In this document: positions 16,719-25,943 of the stretch, in pieces | How positions within the stretch are numbered: position 1 is the first letter of the stretch | Layout: every line of letters begins with the position of its first letter | NCBI GenBank assembly: GCA_965218945.1 | Contig: OZ244718.1 | Coordinates: 1,550,001 to 1,614,000, forward strand | Reading direction: 5' to 3' | Origin: DAOUJW01 sp965218945 | GTDB taxonomy: Bacteria > Chloroflexota > Dehalococcoidia > Lucifugimonadales > UBA2985 | Length of the DNA: 64,000 nucleotides | Made by a program: the position numbers and the translations under genes | The notes under the pieces: generated by a model | The model's input: the letters and a program-made list of their open reading frames with translations, nothing else | Database searches by the model: none | What the model was told of the DNA's origin: nothing

Positions 16719-18737
16719 ATGCCTGAGTTCAAAATCGTATCGGACTTCCGGCCCACCGGAGACCAACCCCAGGCGGTGGACAAGCTCGTCGAGGGGGTGG
16801 AGAAGGGTTACGCCCATCAGACCCTCCTGGGGGTCACCGGAAGCGGCAAGACCTTCACAATGGCCAACATCGTCGAGAGGGTGCAGCGCCCTACCCTTGT
16901 CATCGCCCACAACAAGACCCTGGCGGCGCAGCTGGCAACCGAGTTCAAGGAGTTCTTCCCCGAAAACTCGGTGGAGTACTTTGTGTCCTACTACGACTAC
17001 TACCAGCCGGAGGCCTACGTGCCCCGGACTGACACCTACATCGAGAAGGACGCCGACATCAACGACGAGATAGACAAGCTACGCCACTCCGCCACCCGCG
17101 CCCTGCTAACGCGCAGAGACGTCCTGATTGTCGCCTCCGTGTCCTGTATATACGGCCTTGGAGAGCCGGAGGAGTACCAGAGCTTTGTCATCTTCCTCAG
17201 CAAGGGGGAGCAGACCAGCCGCACAAAGCTCATCCGGCGGCTGATAGACCAGCAGTACGAGCGCAACGACATGGACCTCTCCCGAGGGAAGTTCCGCGTC
17301 CGGGGCGACACTCTGGAGATACTGCCCGCCTACGAGGAGGTGGCAGTGCGAGTCCAGTTCTGGGGGGATGAGGTGGAGCGCATCACGGAGTTGGACCCGC
17401 TTACCGGAGAGGTATTCGGGGAGCGGGATTCCATAGACATCTACCCCGCCAAGCACTTCGTCACCTCCGAGGAGAAGCTGAAGCTGGGAATACGGGACAT
17501 TGAGCGGGAGCTCAATGAGCGAGTCCTGTGGTTCAGAGACCAGGGAAAGCTCCTGGAGGCCCAGCGCCTGGAGAACCGCACCAGGTACGACATTGAGATG
17601 CTGAGAGAGGCCGGCTACTGCTCCGGGGTCGAGAACTACTCCGCACCGCTGGGTCGGCGATCGCCGGGGAGCACGCCCTGGTGCCTGCTGGACTACTTCC
17701 CGGACGACTACCTGCTGCTGATAGACGAGAGCCATATGACCGTTCCGCAACTGCACGGGATGTACCACGGGGACATATCACGGAAGAAGACCCTTGTGGA
17801 CTTCGGATTCAGGCTGCCGTCGGCGCTGGACAATCGCCCTCTCAGCTTCGAGGAAATCGAGAAGCACTTCAACCAGGTGATATACGTATCGGCCACTCCC
17901 AGCGCCCACGAGTATCGACATAGCCAGCAGGTGGTGGAGCAGGTCATCCGACCGACCGGTCTCCTGGACCCCACCATCGAGGTGAAGCCCACCCAGGGGC
18001 AGATAGACGACCTGCTGCACCAGATACGGAATCGCGTGGAGAAGGGCGAGAGATGCCTGGTCACCACTCTCACCAAGCGCATGGCCGAGGAGCTGTCCGA
18101 CTACCTGCAGGAGATGAACGTCAAGACCCACTACCTCCACTCGGAGATAGACACCCTCCAGCGCAGCGAGATACTTCGGGACCTCCGCCTGGGCGTGTAC
18201 GACGTGGTCGTGGGCATCAACCTTCTCCGGGAGGGACTGGACCTGCCTGAGGTCAGCCTGGTAGCCATACTGGACGCCGACAAGGAGGGCTACCTTCGCT
18301 CCCAGTCTTCTCTTGTCCAGACCATAGGGCGGGCAGCCCGCCACGCCGAGGGTCACGTGATCATGTACGCCGATGCATCGACCGAATCGATGCAGAAGGC
18401 CATCGGTGAGACGTACCGCCGCAGGGACATCCAGGAGGCCCACAATGTGGAGCACGGCATCACCCCCCAGGGCATCAGCAAGGCCATCCGAGACATCACC
18501 GAGCGCGTCAAGGCCGTGGCGGAGTCCCGCCCCTCCTACCGGACGCGCCGGGACATGCCAAAGGACGACCTGCTGAGGGTTATCAAGGACCTGGAATCCC
18601 AGATGAAGCTGGCCGCCAGGGCGCTGGAGTTCGAGAAGGCAGCCCTGCTTCGCGACGAAATGGTGGAGCTTCGGAAGGTGCTGGCCTCCGGCAAGGAGCC
18701 GGAGCAGGACGCCAAGCTGGTGTCCAATAAGTTGTGA
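16719..18737 (+). CDS. uvrB: Excinuclease ABC subunit B
   Basis: Helicase-like damage-verification subunit of nucleotide excision repair. Walker A is GVTGSGKTFT. The damage-probing beta-hairpin region YYDYYQPEAYVPRTDTYIEK is intact. The Walker B motif is LLLIDESH and motif III contains VSATPS. The C-terminal UVR motif that contacts UvrC spans residues ~625-660. At 672 residues it is full length. No uvrA or uvrC is adjacent. Confidence 0.97.
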   Translation: MPEFKIVSDFRPTGDQPQAVDKLVEGVEKGYAHQTLLGVTGSGKTFTMANIVERVQRPTLVIAHNKTLAAQLATEFKEFFPENSVEYFVSYYDYYQPEAYVPRTDTYIEKDADINDEIDKLRHSATRALLTRRDVLIVASVSCIYGLGEPEEYQSFVIFLSKGEQTSRTKLIRRLIDQQYERNDMDLSRGKFRVRGDTLEILPAYEEVAVRVQFWGDEVERITELDPLTGEVFGERDSIDIYPAKHFVTSEEKLKLGIRDIERELNERVLWFRDQGKLLEAQRLENRTRYDIEMLREAGYCSGVENYSAPLGRRSPGSTPWCLLDYFPDDYLLLIDESHMTVPQLHGMYHGDISRKKTLVDFGFRLPSALDNRPLSFEEIEKHFNQVIYVSATPSAHEYRHSQQVVEQVIRPTGLLDPTIEVKPTQGQIDDLLHQIRNRVEKGERCLVTTLTKRMAEELSDYLQEMNVKTHYLHSEIDTLQRSEILRDLRLGVYDVVVGINLLREGLDLPEVSLVAILDADKEGYLRSQSSLVQTIGRAARHAEGHVIMYADASTESMQKAIGETYRRRDIQEAHNVEHGITPQGISKAIRDITERVKAVAESRPSYRTRRDMPKDDLLRVIKDLESQMKLAARALEFEKAALLRDEMVELRKVLASGKEPEQDAKLVSNKL

Positions 18738-18796
18738 GGCCGTGTCACAAACGTTGGATGACCACCTGGCGAGCATGACCAGGTAGCGCAGACGAC

Positions 18797-18840
18797 CCTC
18801 ACCGCTCATTTGGTTCGACAAGCTCACCATAAGCGTGAGG
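18797..18840. repeat. Dispersed GGTTCGACAAGCTCACC-type repeat
   Basis: CCTCACCGCTCAT and ATAAGCGTGAGG flank GGTTCGACAAGCTCACC, giving an imperfect hairpin. Related sequences are at 3101-3126 and 20903-20933. It directly precedes the left half of the palindrome that hosts the IS element. Confidence 0.45.
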
Positions 18841-18855
18841 TAGGGGCGCTTCGCG

Positions 18856-20576
18856 GAGCCTGTCTCATAAAGGGTGTGTATTTTCGGATGTGGGTGAAAC
18901 GGGTTAGAATTGTGGCCAAGAATTGATTGATGGAGAGTTCAATGCCGCGTCGCCCACTGAACCGAGAGCAGCCGTGGTTGTTTCCTCCTACACTGGAGGA
19001 AGTTGTGCCCGAAGACCATCCGGTGCGGTTTGTGGCGGAGTTTGTGGACGCTTTGGAGCGTTCGGGATGGTCTGAGTTGGGAGTTGAGATAGATGGTGAG
19101 GCATTGGGAGCGCCATCGTACCATCCTCGCGGGCTGCTGAGCGTGTGGTTGTATGGGTTCATGACCGGCGTGCGCTCGTGCCGCAAGCTGGAGGCGGCCT
19201 GCCGAGACCAGATACCGTACCTTTGGCTGACAGCTTGGCAGCACCCGGACCACAATACCCTGTGGCGGTTCTACAGAGACCATCGTGGAGCGATGAGAAG
19301 GCTCTTTAAGCGAACGGTGCGCACGATGGTGGCCATGGGCTTGGTGGAGTTGGCGGTGCAGGCTGTGGATGGGACGAAGATAGCTGCCAATGCAGCGAAG
19401 GATAGGAGCTTTGATGCTGAAGGGTTGCAACGGTTGCTGAAGCGGGTGGACGCGGCGATCAGTGATCTTGAGGCGCAGAACGAGGCTGGGGAAGACGCTG
19501 TCTCTGTGCGTCTGCCGGAGGAGCTTGCCAAGAACAAGGCGCTGAGAGAACAGGTGCAGCAGGCAATGGAACAACTTGCAGGTGAAGAGGGACAGCAACG
19601 TATCAATCTTACCGATGGTGATGCGAGTCTGATGAAGGCTGGTGGAGGCATCGTGGCTGCTTACAATGCCCAAGCGATGGTCTCGCCACTGGAGCCGGGC
19701 GCCGGCGAAGGCACGGGGCTAGTCATCACCGCAGCGGAGGTGGTGTGTGAGGCCAACGACAGTGGTCAGTTGACTCCAATGCTGGAGCAAGCCGAGGAGA
19801 TGATTGGAGACAGGGCGGAGGCAACGCTGGCCGATGCGGGCTATCACTCCGGCGCCAACCTGGAGTCGTGCGCCCAACGGGAACAACAGGTGATCATGCC
19901 GGAGTCGCAGCACAAGGCCCTTGAACACCCCTACCACAAGGACCGTTTTTGCTACGATGAGCAGATGGATAGCTACACCTGTCCCATGGGCCAGATACTG
20001 CGCTTCACCCGACTCAAGCGTACCAGGGGAACGCTCATGCGTCTGTACCGAGCCTCCGGAGCCGTCTGCCAGGTGTGTCCGGCCTTCGGGGTCTGCACCA
20101 AGGATGGGCGTCATGGGCGTGGGCTGGAGGTAGGTCCTCACGAAGCTGTCCTGCGTCGTCATCGGGTATGGATGTCTACTGAGGAGGCCAAAGAGGCGTA
20201 CAAGCAGCGTAAGCAACTGCCAGAACCGGCTTTTGGGATCCTCAAAGAGCAACAGGGCGCTCGGCGGTTCTTGCTCCGTGGCATTGTCAATGTGTCGGCC
20301 GAATGGGTCTTGTTGGCCACGAGCTTCAACCTGCGCACCCTGTGGCGCGTATGGCGCGACCGGGGCAGACCCAGGTGGAACCAGAGATGGGCGCAGGCGG
20401 CGATAGCAGGGCCATGAGGGGGTGACCGACGACGGCCTAACCAACCATGTCTCCTAATCCGCGCCGCCTGCAAGATCGAATGACGGTCAAGACATCGCTC
20501 CGACTGTGACAACAGACTCGGACTTGGCACGACCGACTCACCAATAGTCACCAATTCATCATTCTGGGACAGGCTC
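18856..20576 (+). mobile_element. IS1182-family insertion sequence, copy 1
   Basis: The ends are GAGCCTGTCTCA on the left and, inverted on the right, GAGCCTGTCCCA (11 of 12 match). CGCG is duplicated at 18852-18855 and 20577-20580. The outer flanks TAGGGGCGCTTCGCG and CGCGAACCGCCCCTA are the two halves of a genomic palindrome that the element has split. It is 1,721 bp long and carries one transposase gene. Its transposase is clearly related to, but diverged from, that of copy 2 at 53963-55615. Confidence 0.85.
18942..20417 (+). CDS. IS1182 family transposase
   Basis: A DDE transposase of about 491 residues. The N-terminal DUF772-type region (DHPVRFVAEFVDAL, then HPDHNTLWRFYRDHR) precedes the catalytic core. 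Likely acidic residues lie in VDGTKI, LADAGYHSG and EPAFGILKEQ. A zinc-type cysteine cluster (YTCPMG, VCQVCPAFGVC) lies near residues 350-390. I chose the ATG at 18942, which has a GGAG eight bases upstream, over a TTG 15 bp earlier. The frame is intact, so the element may be active. Confidence 0.92.
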   Translation: MPRRPLNREQPWLFPPTLEEVVPEDHPVRFVAEFVDALERSGWSELGVEIDGEALGAPSYHPRGLLSVWLYGFMTGVRSCRKLEAACRDQIPYLWLTAWQHPDHNTLWRFYRDHRGAMRRLFKRTVRTMVAMGLVELAVQAVDGTKIAANAAKDRSFDAEGLQRLLKRVDAAISDLEAQNEAGEDAVSVRLPEELAKNKALREQVQQAMEQLAGEEGQQRINLTDGDASLMKAGGGIVAAYNAQAMVSPLEPGAGEGTGLVITAAEVVCEANDSGQLTPMLEQAEEMIGDRAEATLADAGYHSGANLESCAQREQQVIMPESQHKALEHPYHKDRFCYDEQMDSYTCPMGQILRFTRLKRTRGTLMRLYRASGAVCQVCPAFGVCTKDGRHGRGLEVGPHEAVLRRHRVWMSTEEAKEAYKQRKQLPEPAFGILKEQQGARRFLLRGIVNVSAEWVLLATSFNLRTLWRVWRDRGRPRWNQRWAQAAIAGP

Positions 20577-20593
20577 CGCGAACCGCCCCTACA

Positions 20594-20933
20594 AAGCCAT
20601 TCCTGCGAAAGCAGAGCTTTGCGTAACTCATTTGTCGGGACGCAGAACCTCTTCCCCATCGAGGGGGAAGATTGAGATGGGTGTGAATCGTGTGTGGACA
20701 GACCGCTTGTTTGCCCCCATCCCTGTATCAAGTACGGGGCAGGCTCTGACCTTCCCACGCAAGCGGGGGAAGGGATTTAGGGTTATTCAAAGGCCTCCGC
20801 AAGCAGGAATCCAGGCCCCCTATGAAAATGCACAATAGACCCCTGCTCTCCGTTTCCACGAGGACAAGCTTCGCCGGGGTGGTCTGGCGGTGAGGCGTAG
20901 TTGCCACCGCTCATTTCCTTCGACCTGCTCAGA
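20594..20933. repeat. Repeat-rich gap after IS copy 1
   Basis: The gap from 20577 to 21122 has no convincing gene. It contains CATTCCTGCGAAAGCAGAG (from about 20599), its inverted counterpart CCGCAAGCAGGAATCC (20797-20812), and a third repeat type, CACCGCTCATTTCCTTCGAC (from 20906). These belong to the same dispersed families as at 3049-3126, 15721-15839 and 18797-18840. Confidence 0.5.
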
Positions 20934-21122
20934 TCCCGCCCAGCACTAAACACGGGGATGAGCGGACACTATCCACTGGTTTCCCATCACCTTGGCAAAC
21001 TTGCTAGCTAACAGACTGCTCTAAGTGATAGAATGTTCGCGAATGCAGTCTCCAGCGCCGCGATGAGGGCTGGAGATATTTGCATATGCTCAGGCCTCAA
21101 GGGGGCAAAATAGGTGGAAACG

Positions 21123-22013
21123 ATGAGTCCGGACCGCCCCCACAGCTTGCAAGCCAGCAGCCTTGTCAGGCTTGTATCATCAGTTGTGGCCGTATCTCTT
21201 GTGGCCGCCGCTGGGGTGGTTGTGATTGAGTCCCAAGGCCAGATCAGGCCGCTGTTCCAGATTCCGGCGGCAGCGCTGACACTGGGCGCAGGGGCGCTCG
21301 CCATTTACGCGGGCTCACTTGCCGTATCGGGACGCCGCGCAGCAGCCCAACTCTGGTGGGCAGTCTGCATAGTCGCGCTCGTACTGCTGCCCACCTTGCA
21401 GGTGCTACCCATAGTGTATGACACCACTGCCCTCCTCGACCTCAAGGCGCTGGCGCCTCCGCTGTGGCCCTATGCCGTGGCCGTTCCCCTACTGCTTTTC
21501 CTCATCCTGGAGACCTCAATCCCCAGCCAGAGAAGCGATAAGACCTCCAACCTCTTTCTCGTTCTGGGGCTCCTGTCGGCTGTAATATTCCTGTTCTTTG
21601 CCACGGCCCTCGTCGGGCACATAGCCAACCGCTCGATCCTGATGCTCGTTCCCCATCGACTCTTCCTTAGCGTGCTGACTCCCGTAGGCATTGGCGGGCT
21701 GATAGTCCTTGGCACGGCGCTTGTGCGCAAGGGCTTTGCCAGGGAAGGAATAGCCCTGCTGCTGGTAATCGGCCTTGGCGTAGAGTGGATGTCCACCTGG
21801 TCCTACGACGGCCCTCACTTCATCGAAGAGGCCTCCTACACGCCCTACTCCCGCTTTCCTCTGCTGCCAGTGCTGGCTGGCACTATTCCCGGTATCCTCA
21901 CAGCCATAGCGGGCCTGGTCGCTGGCTGGGAGGTGTACGTCCGGGGTTATGAGGAAGACGAGGAAGAGGAAGACGCTCAGGCCCCAACCCTCGACTTGGC
22001 CCAAGCAGGCTAG
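21123..22013 (+). CDS. Predicted multi-pass membrane protein, first gene of MoxR/DUF58/transglutaminase cluster
   Basis: I do not recognise a named family. About eight hydrophobic segments span residues 15-285, and the cytoplasmic-type tail is very acidic (YEEDEEEEDAQ). The ATG at 21123 has AGGTGG upstream; a GTG nine bases earlier is also open. The gene ends 4 bp before the DUF58 gene and is presumably co-transcribed with it. It may be a membrane partner of the envelope-related complex encoded by this cluster, but no function can be assigned. Confidence 0.75.
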   Translation: MSPDRPHSLQASSLVRLVSSVVAVSLVAAAGVVVIESQGQIRPLFQIPAAALTLGAGALAIYAGSLAVSGRRAAAQLWWAVCIVALVLLPTLQVLPIVYDTTALLDLKALAPPLWPYAVAVPLLLFLILETSIPSQRSDKTSNLFLVLGLLSAVIFLFFATALVGHIANRSILMLVPHRLFLSVLTPVGIGGLIVLGTALVRKGFAREGIALLLVIGLGVEWMSTWSYDGPHFIEEASYTPYSRFPLLPVLAGTIPGILTAIAGLVAGWEVYVRGYEEDEEEEDAQAPTLDLAQAG

Positions 22014-22017
22014 CCTA

Positions 22018-23268
22018 ATGAGACCACAGCGATTACACGCCGTCCTGGCGCTCCTGTTCCTGTCCCTGTTCCTGTCTCTGGGAACCGGCTACGCGATCTA
22101 CTACAGACTCCTCGCGGTTACGGCGCTGGTCCTGGCAGGCAGCGCTCTCTGGGCGAATTTGAACCTGTGGGGGACCCGGATCACCTTTCAACGAACTTTC
22201 GGGAAGCTCCAGGTGGGTGAGTCTGTGGACAGCCGGATAACCATACACAACTCCGCACCCTTGCCCAAGCTGGGACTGGAAATTGACGACATGCCGGAGC
22301 TGCCGGGGCACAACTCGGGCGCGGTGGTCAACGTGCCCGGCTCCGGTGAGATGACACTGGCGTCGAGCATACCTCTCAGGCATCGCGGCATATATCAGGT
22401 GGGAGCGCCCACGGTCACCAGCAGCGACCCCTTCAGCTTCGTGCGGCTGCGGCGCAGGAACCCCGGCGAGCAGCAGTTCGTGGTGTACCCCTACATGGTG
22501 GAAATCCCTCCCTTCTCCATCACACGCGGCGAGATCGTGGGAGAGGGCGACGTGCAGGGAAGCAGCCCGGAGGCGACCTCCTCCGTCTCCACAATACGGG
22601 ATTATCAGCCCGGAGACAGCTCCAAGTACATTCACTGGCCCTCCACGGCAAGGAAGGGCAATTTCATGGTGAAGCAGTTCGACACCGGCATGGAAGACCT
22701 GGTGTGGATTCTCCTGGACCTGCACGGCGAATCGCACTACGGCGAAGGACCGGAGAGCACCGAAGAGTACGCCATCACCGCGGCGGCCTCCGTTGCCAGA
22801 AGCTACTCGGAGGCGGCATGGGCCGTAGGCCTGATGGCGCATGGAGACCGCTCCTACACAATGGCGCCGCAGGAAGGCGCACCGGCCCTGGACAGGCTGC
22901 TGCTGGCCCTTACGGAGGCGCGGGCACAGGGAAACCTGCCCCTCAGAGAGCTTCTTACACTCTGGCATTCCCAGATCTCCTCACAGGCGGTGTCGCTTGT
23001 AGTGGTTACCCCCTCGGTCGACCCTGCGTGGATCCCGCTGCTGGAATCCCTGATCCACCAGGGCATATCGGCAACCGTGGTGGTGGTAGACCCCAAGTCC
23101 TTTGGAGACCGAAGAGACCCTGGCCTCCTGCTCAACCAGCTCAACCAACGGGGAACGCCTATCTACCTGTTGCAGCACAACGAGGACATAGCCCAGAGTC
23201 TGCGATACCGATGGCGCTCCACCGGCAACATGGCGCCGCCGGCAGAGGTCTCAGGGGCGCGAGCATGA
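22018..23268 (+). CDS. DUF58 domain protein
   Basis: A 416-residue protein. Two N-terminal membrane segments are followed by a periplasmic-type beta domain and the DUF58 region, with the signature IRDYQPGDSSKYIHWPSTAR and the von Willebrand-like LVWILLDLHGES core. DUF58 proteins typically occur with MoxR ATPases and transglutaminase-like proteins. The module is thought to act in protein maturation or envelope assembly. The ATG at 22018 follows the previous stop by 4 bp. An in-frame upstream extension is open but overlaps the preceding gene. Confidence 0.88.
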   Translation: MRPQRLHAVLALLFLSLFLSLGTGYAIYYRLLAVTALVLAGSALWANLNLWGTRITFQRTFGKLQVGESVDSRITIHNSAPLPKLGLEIDDMPELPGHNSGAVVNVPGSGEMTLASSIPLRHRGIYQVGAPTVTSSDPFSFVRLRRRNPGEQQFVVYPYMVEIPPFSITRGEIVGEGDVQGSSPEATSSVSTIRDYQPGDSSKYIHWPSTARKGNFMVKQFDTGMEDLVWILLDLHGESHYGEGPESTEEYAITAAASVARSYSEAAWAVGLMAHGDRSYTMAPQEGAPALDRLLLALTEARAQGNLPLRELLTLWHSQISSQAVSLVVVTPSVDPAWIPLLESLIHQGISATVVVVDPKSFGDRRDPGLLLNQLNQRGTPIYLLQHNEDIAQSLRYRWRSTGNMAPPAEVSGARA

Positions 23269-23292
23269 TTTACCGGATAAGGAGCCTTTAGC

Positions 23293-25854
23293 TTGTCTCG
23301 GATAGTCCGGCTGAGGAATATGCTGGAGACGCAGGGATTGACCCTGCTGCTCCAGGTCGCGGTGCTGGCGGTTGTCGTCAGGTCTGTGGAGGCAGCGCAG
23401 TGGGTGGAATCTCCGCCTCTCGTCGTCATAGTTTTGGTGGCCGCGTTGCTGGCGGCGATTGTCGGCAGCAGGAGTAGGCAGAGGTTTGGCTACCACCTGA
23501 TCGTCCTCGCGCTGGGCGCGCTCGTCGCCTATCTCTCGGCGGTCTACCTGACTGAGGCCCAAAGTTGGGATCTCAAGATCGATGCGCTGCACAGCCGGCT
23601 GGCCGAGTGGTGGCTGGCGGTAACGGGCGAGGACGCCACCAACGATACCCTCCCTCTATCTCTGATACTGGTTATGATAGCCTGGCTGGCGGCGTACGTA
23701 ACATCCTGGATTCTCTTCAGGTACGGCAACGTGTGGATTACCCTCTTCTCCATAGGCACAGGGATGCTTATCAATCTCACCTACCTGCCTGATAGCTTCT
23801 TCATATACATGCTCGCCTTTCTGTTCCTCGGCCTTCTGCTGCTGGTGCATACAACCGGCCTGAAGAGGCGCGAAGTGCTGCAAGCCCAGGGCAAGACTTA
23901 TCCAGCCGCGATGCACCGGCTGTCTCTGCTCATGGGCCTGTTGCTGAGCGCCGTGACCCTGGGAGCGACCGCGCTGGTCCCAATGGCGGACACGGACACC
24001 AAGCCTCTCAAATGGGCTCTCAGGCCGATAGACAGCGCAGTGGACGACGTCCGTGGGCAGCTGCATCGAGTATTTGCCTCAGTCCCTGGGCACAGACTCG
24101 CATCCCTTCGATTCTTCGGGCCCGTGCTGCCCCTGGTGAGGCCCGTGCCCACCGGGGAAGACCCGGTCCTCTCATCCAACTCCCGCTTTCCCTTCTACTG
24201 GCCTGCCGTCGCCTACGACGAGTACACGTCCAAGGCGTGGAAGGTCGAGAACACGGAGGAGCGGCCCCTGAGCACCTACGGCCCGTCTCAGCCCGAGGAA
24301 GAGGAGGAGGGACTGGAGATTTCGGCGTTCACGGACTCCTCACTGGCGTACTGGGTGGAGATGCACGTGGACTCGCCATATCTCATGGTGGGCGGCACGC
24401 CCGTCCTTGTAGAGCCGGGCGCAGAGCAGCATATTCCCGTCACAGAGTCCTTTAGCCTGGACCTGCTCAACGTGGATGTGAACGAGGGTCTGCCGCCGGA
24501 CGTGATGGCAATGGCGACAGATATGTCCGCAAGCGCCGCCGGAGCGGGCGAACTGGGCTTAGCAGATATCCCGTCGGACTTGATTGTGGCGCGGCTGACC
24601 AAGGAGCTTTCATCGGGCAGCACGTACGAATTGAACATCGAGTACAACTCGACCTCCTACTATTCCGAACTCGGACAGGCGCTGGAAAGGCAGGGCAAGA
24701 CCGTGGGCATGGAGGTCACGCGCACCCCCCCGGGGATCTCCCCTGTGCTGTACAAACCCGTCGAGCCGCTGAGACCCAACAGCACCTACAGGATCGTTGC
24801 CGAGCTGGACCTGGCAAGCGAGGAAGCCATGCGCAACGCCACCCAGGACTACTACCCCGGCATCCTGAACAGGAACCTCCAGGTGCCTGACACCCTGCCC
24901 CCCAGGGTGGCGAGGCTGGCTGCGGCCCTTACTGAAGGGTCTGCAACCCCCTACGACAGCGCAGTAGCTATAGAGGGGTTCCTGAGGACAATGGAGTACA
25001 CCACCGTGCAGGCCCCCATCGACCACGATGCGGACGTGGTCGACCATTTCCTCTTTGAGTCCCGGAGGGGCTACAGCGACCACTTTGCCTCATCAATGGC
25101 CATGATGCTCAGGACGCTGGGCATTCCCACCCGGTTGGTTCTGGGTTTCGGGCACGGCACCGCAGACCCGGAACAGGATGGATTCCTGGTGAAGGACAGG
25201 GACAGCCACTCCTGGCCGGAGGTGTTCTTCCCCAACATCGGGTGGGTGCCCTTCGAGCCCACACCCATCTACGACCTGAGACCAAGAGCCCTCCCCGGCG
25301 GCGGGTACAACTTTGCGGACCTTGGCATCGGAGAGCTGGGGCCGGATGCGCAGACCTCCGTGAGCGAGTTGCTGCAACCTAAGGATGAGGTCCAGGAAAG
25401 GGACGACTTTGGAGGGGAGCTGCCTGGAGGACAGGGCAACAGAGCTCTGCCAATTCGTCATTTCGGCACTCCGTTGGGATCGGGTGGATTTTTCTTCGTT
25501 GCCTTCATGGCTATAGGGATACTCCTCCTGCGTTTCTTCTGGACGAGACAGTACGGCGAGTTCAGCACCCCGGAGATGGCCTATAGACGCATACATCGTC
25601 TCGTGGTCTTCCTGGGTATCCCCTGCCCTACCTCGCAAACGCCCTTTGAGTTCGCAGACTTACTCTCCGGGCTGCTGCCCGGCAACAAAGAGGACATAGA
25701 CCTGATATGCCGCACCTTCGTGGAGAAGCGGTACGGCGGAAAGAACCCCTCCGCTGTGGAGATAGTCCGGATGCTATGGGCCTGGAATCGTATCAAGAGG
25801 GCGCTGATGGACCTGCGATTGCGGCCTGAAAAGGCATCCGTATCTCCGGTATAA
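23293..25854 (+). CDS. Transglutaminase-like membrane protein (DUF3488/TgpA type) with Ser at the nucleophile position
   Basis: An 853-residue TgpA-like protein. It has about six N-terminal membrane segments, a large extracytoplasmic region, a transglutaminase-like domain near residues 560-670, a further membrane segment near 730, and a cytoplasmic tail. In the domain the usual GY/FC motif reads RRGYSDHFASSM, so Ser595 replaces the catalytic Cys. His639 (DSHSW) is kept. The third position is Glu655 (WVPFEPTP), as in some relatives. Protease or transglutaminase activity is therefore doubtful. The TTG start at 23293 is supported by AAGGAG eight bases upstream. Confidence 0.86.
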   Translation: MSRIVRLRNMLETQGLTLLLQVAVLAVVVRSVEAAQWVESPPLVVIVLVAALLAAIVGSRSRQRFGYHLIVLALGALVAYLSAVYLTEAQSWDLKIDALHSRLAEWWLAVTGEDATNDTLPLSLILVMIAWLAAYVTSWILFRYGNVWITLFSIGTGMLINLTYLPDSFFIYMLAFLFLGLLLLVHTTGLKRREVLQAQGKTYPAAMHRLSLLMGLLLSAVTLGATALVPMADTDTKPLKWALRPIDSAVDDVRGQLHRVFASVPGHRLASLRFFGPVLPLVRPVPTGEDPVLSSNSRFPFYWPAVAYDEYTSKAWKVENTEERPLSTYGPSQPEEEEEGLEISAFTDSSLAYWVEMHVDSPYLMVGGTPVLVEPGAEQHIPVTESFSLDLLNVDVNEGLPPDVMAMATDMSASAAGAGELGLADIPSDLIVARLTKELSSGSTYELNIEYNSTSYYSELGQALERQGKTVGMEVTRTPPGISPVLYKPVEPLRPNSTYRIVAELDLASEEAMRNATQDYYPGILNRNLQVPDTLPPRVARLAAALTEGSATPYDSAVAIEGFLRTMEYTTVQAPIDHDADVVDHFLFESRRGYSDHFASSMAMMLRTLGIPTRLVLGFGHGTADPEQDGFLVKDRDSHSWPEVFFPNIGWVPFEPTPIYDLRPRALPGGGYNFADLGIGELGPDAQTSVSELLQPKDEVQERDDFGGELPGGQGNRALPIRHFGTPLGSGGFFFVAFMAIGILLLRFFWTRQYGEFSTPEMAYRRIHRLVVFLGIPCPTSQTPFEFADLLSGLLPGNKEDIDLICRTFVEKRYGGKNPSAVEIVRMLWAWNRIKRALMDLRLRPEKASVSPV

Positions 25855-25943
25855 GCGCCAGCCCCCCTAAATCGCAACTAACATTCCAACGCGCCTTCTG
25901 GTAAACTGGTACGGTGTGGGACTACTAGGGCGCAGGTGACTAA

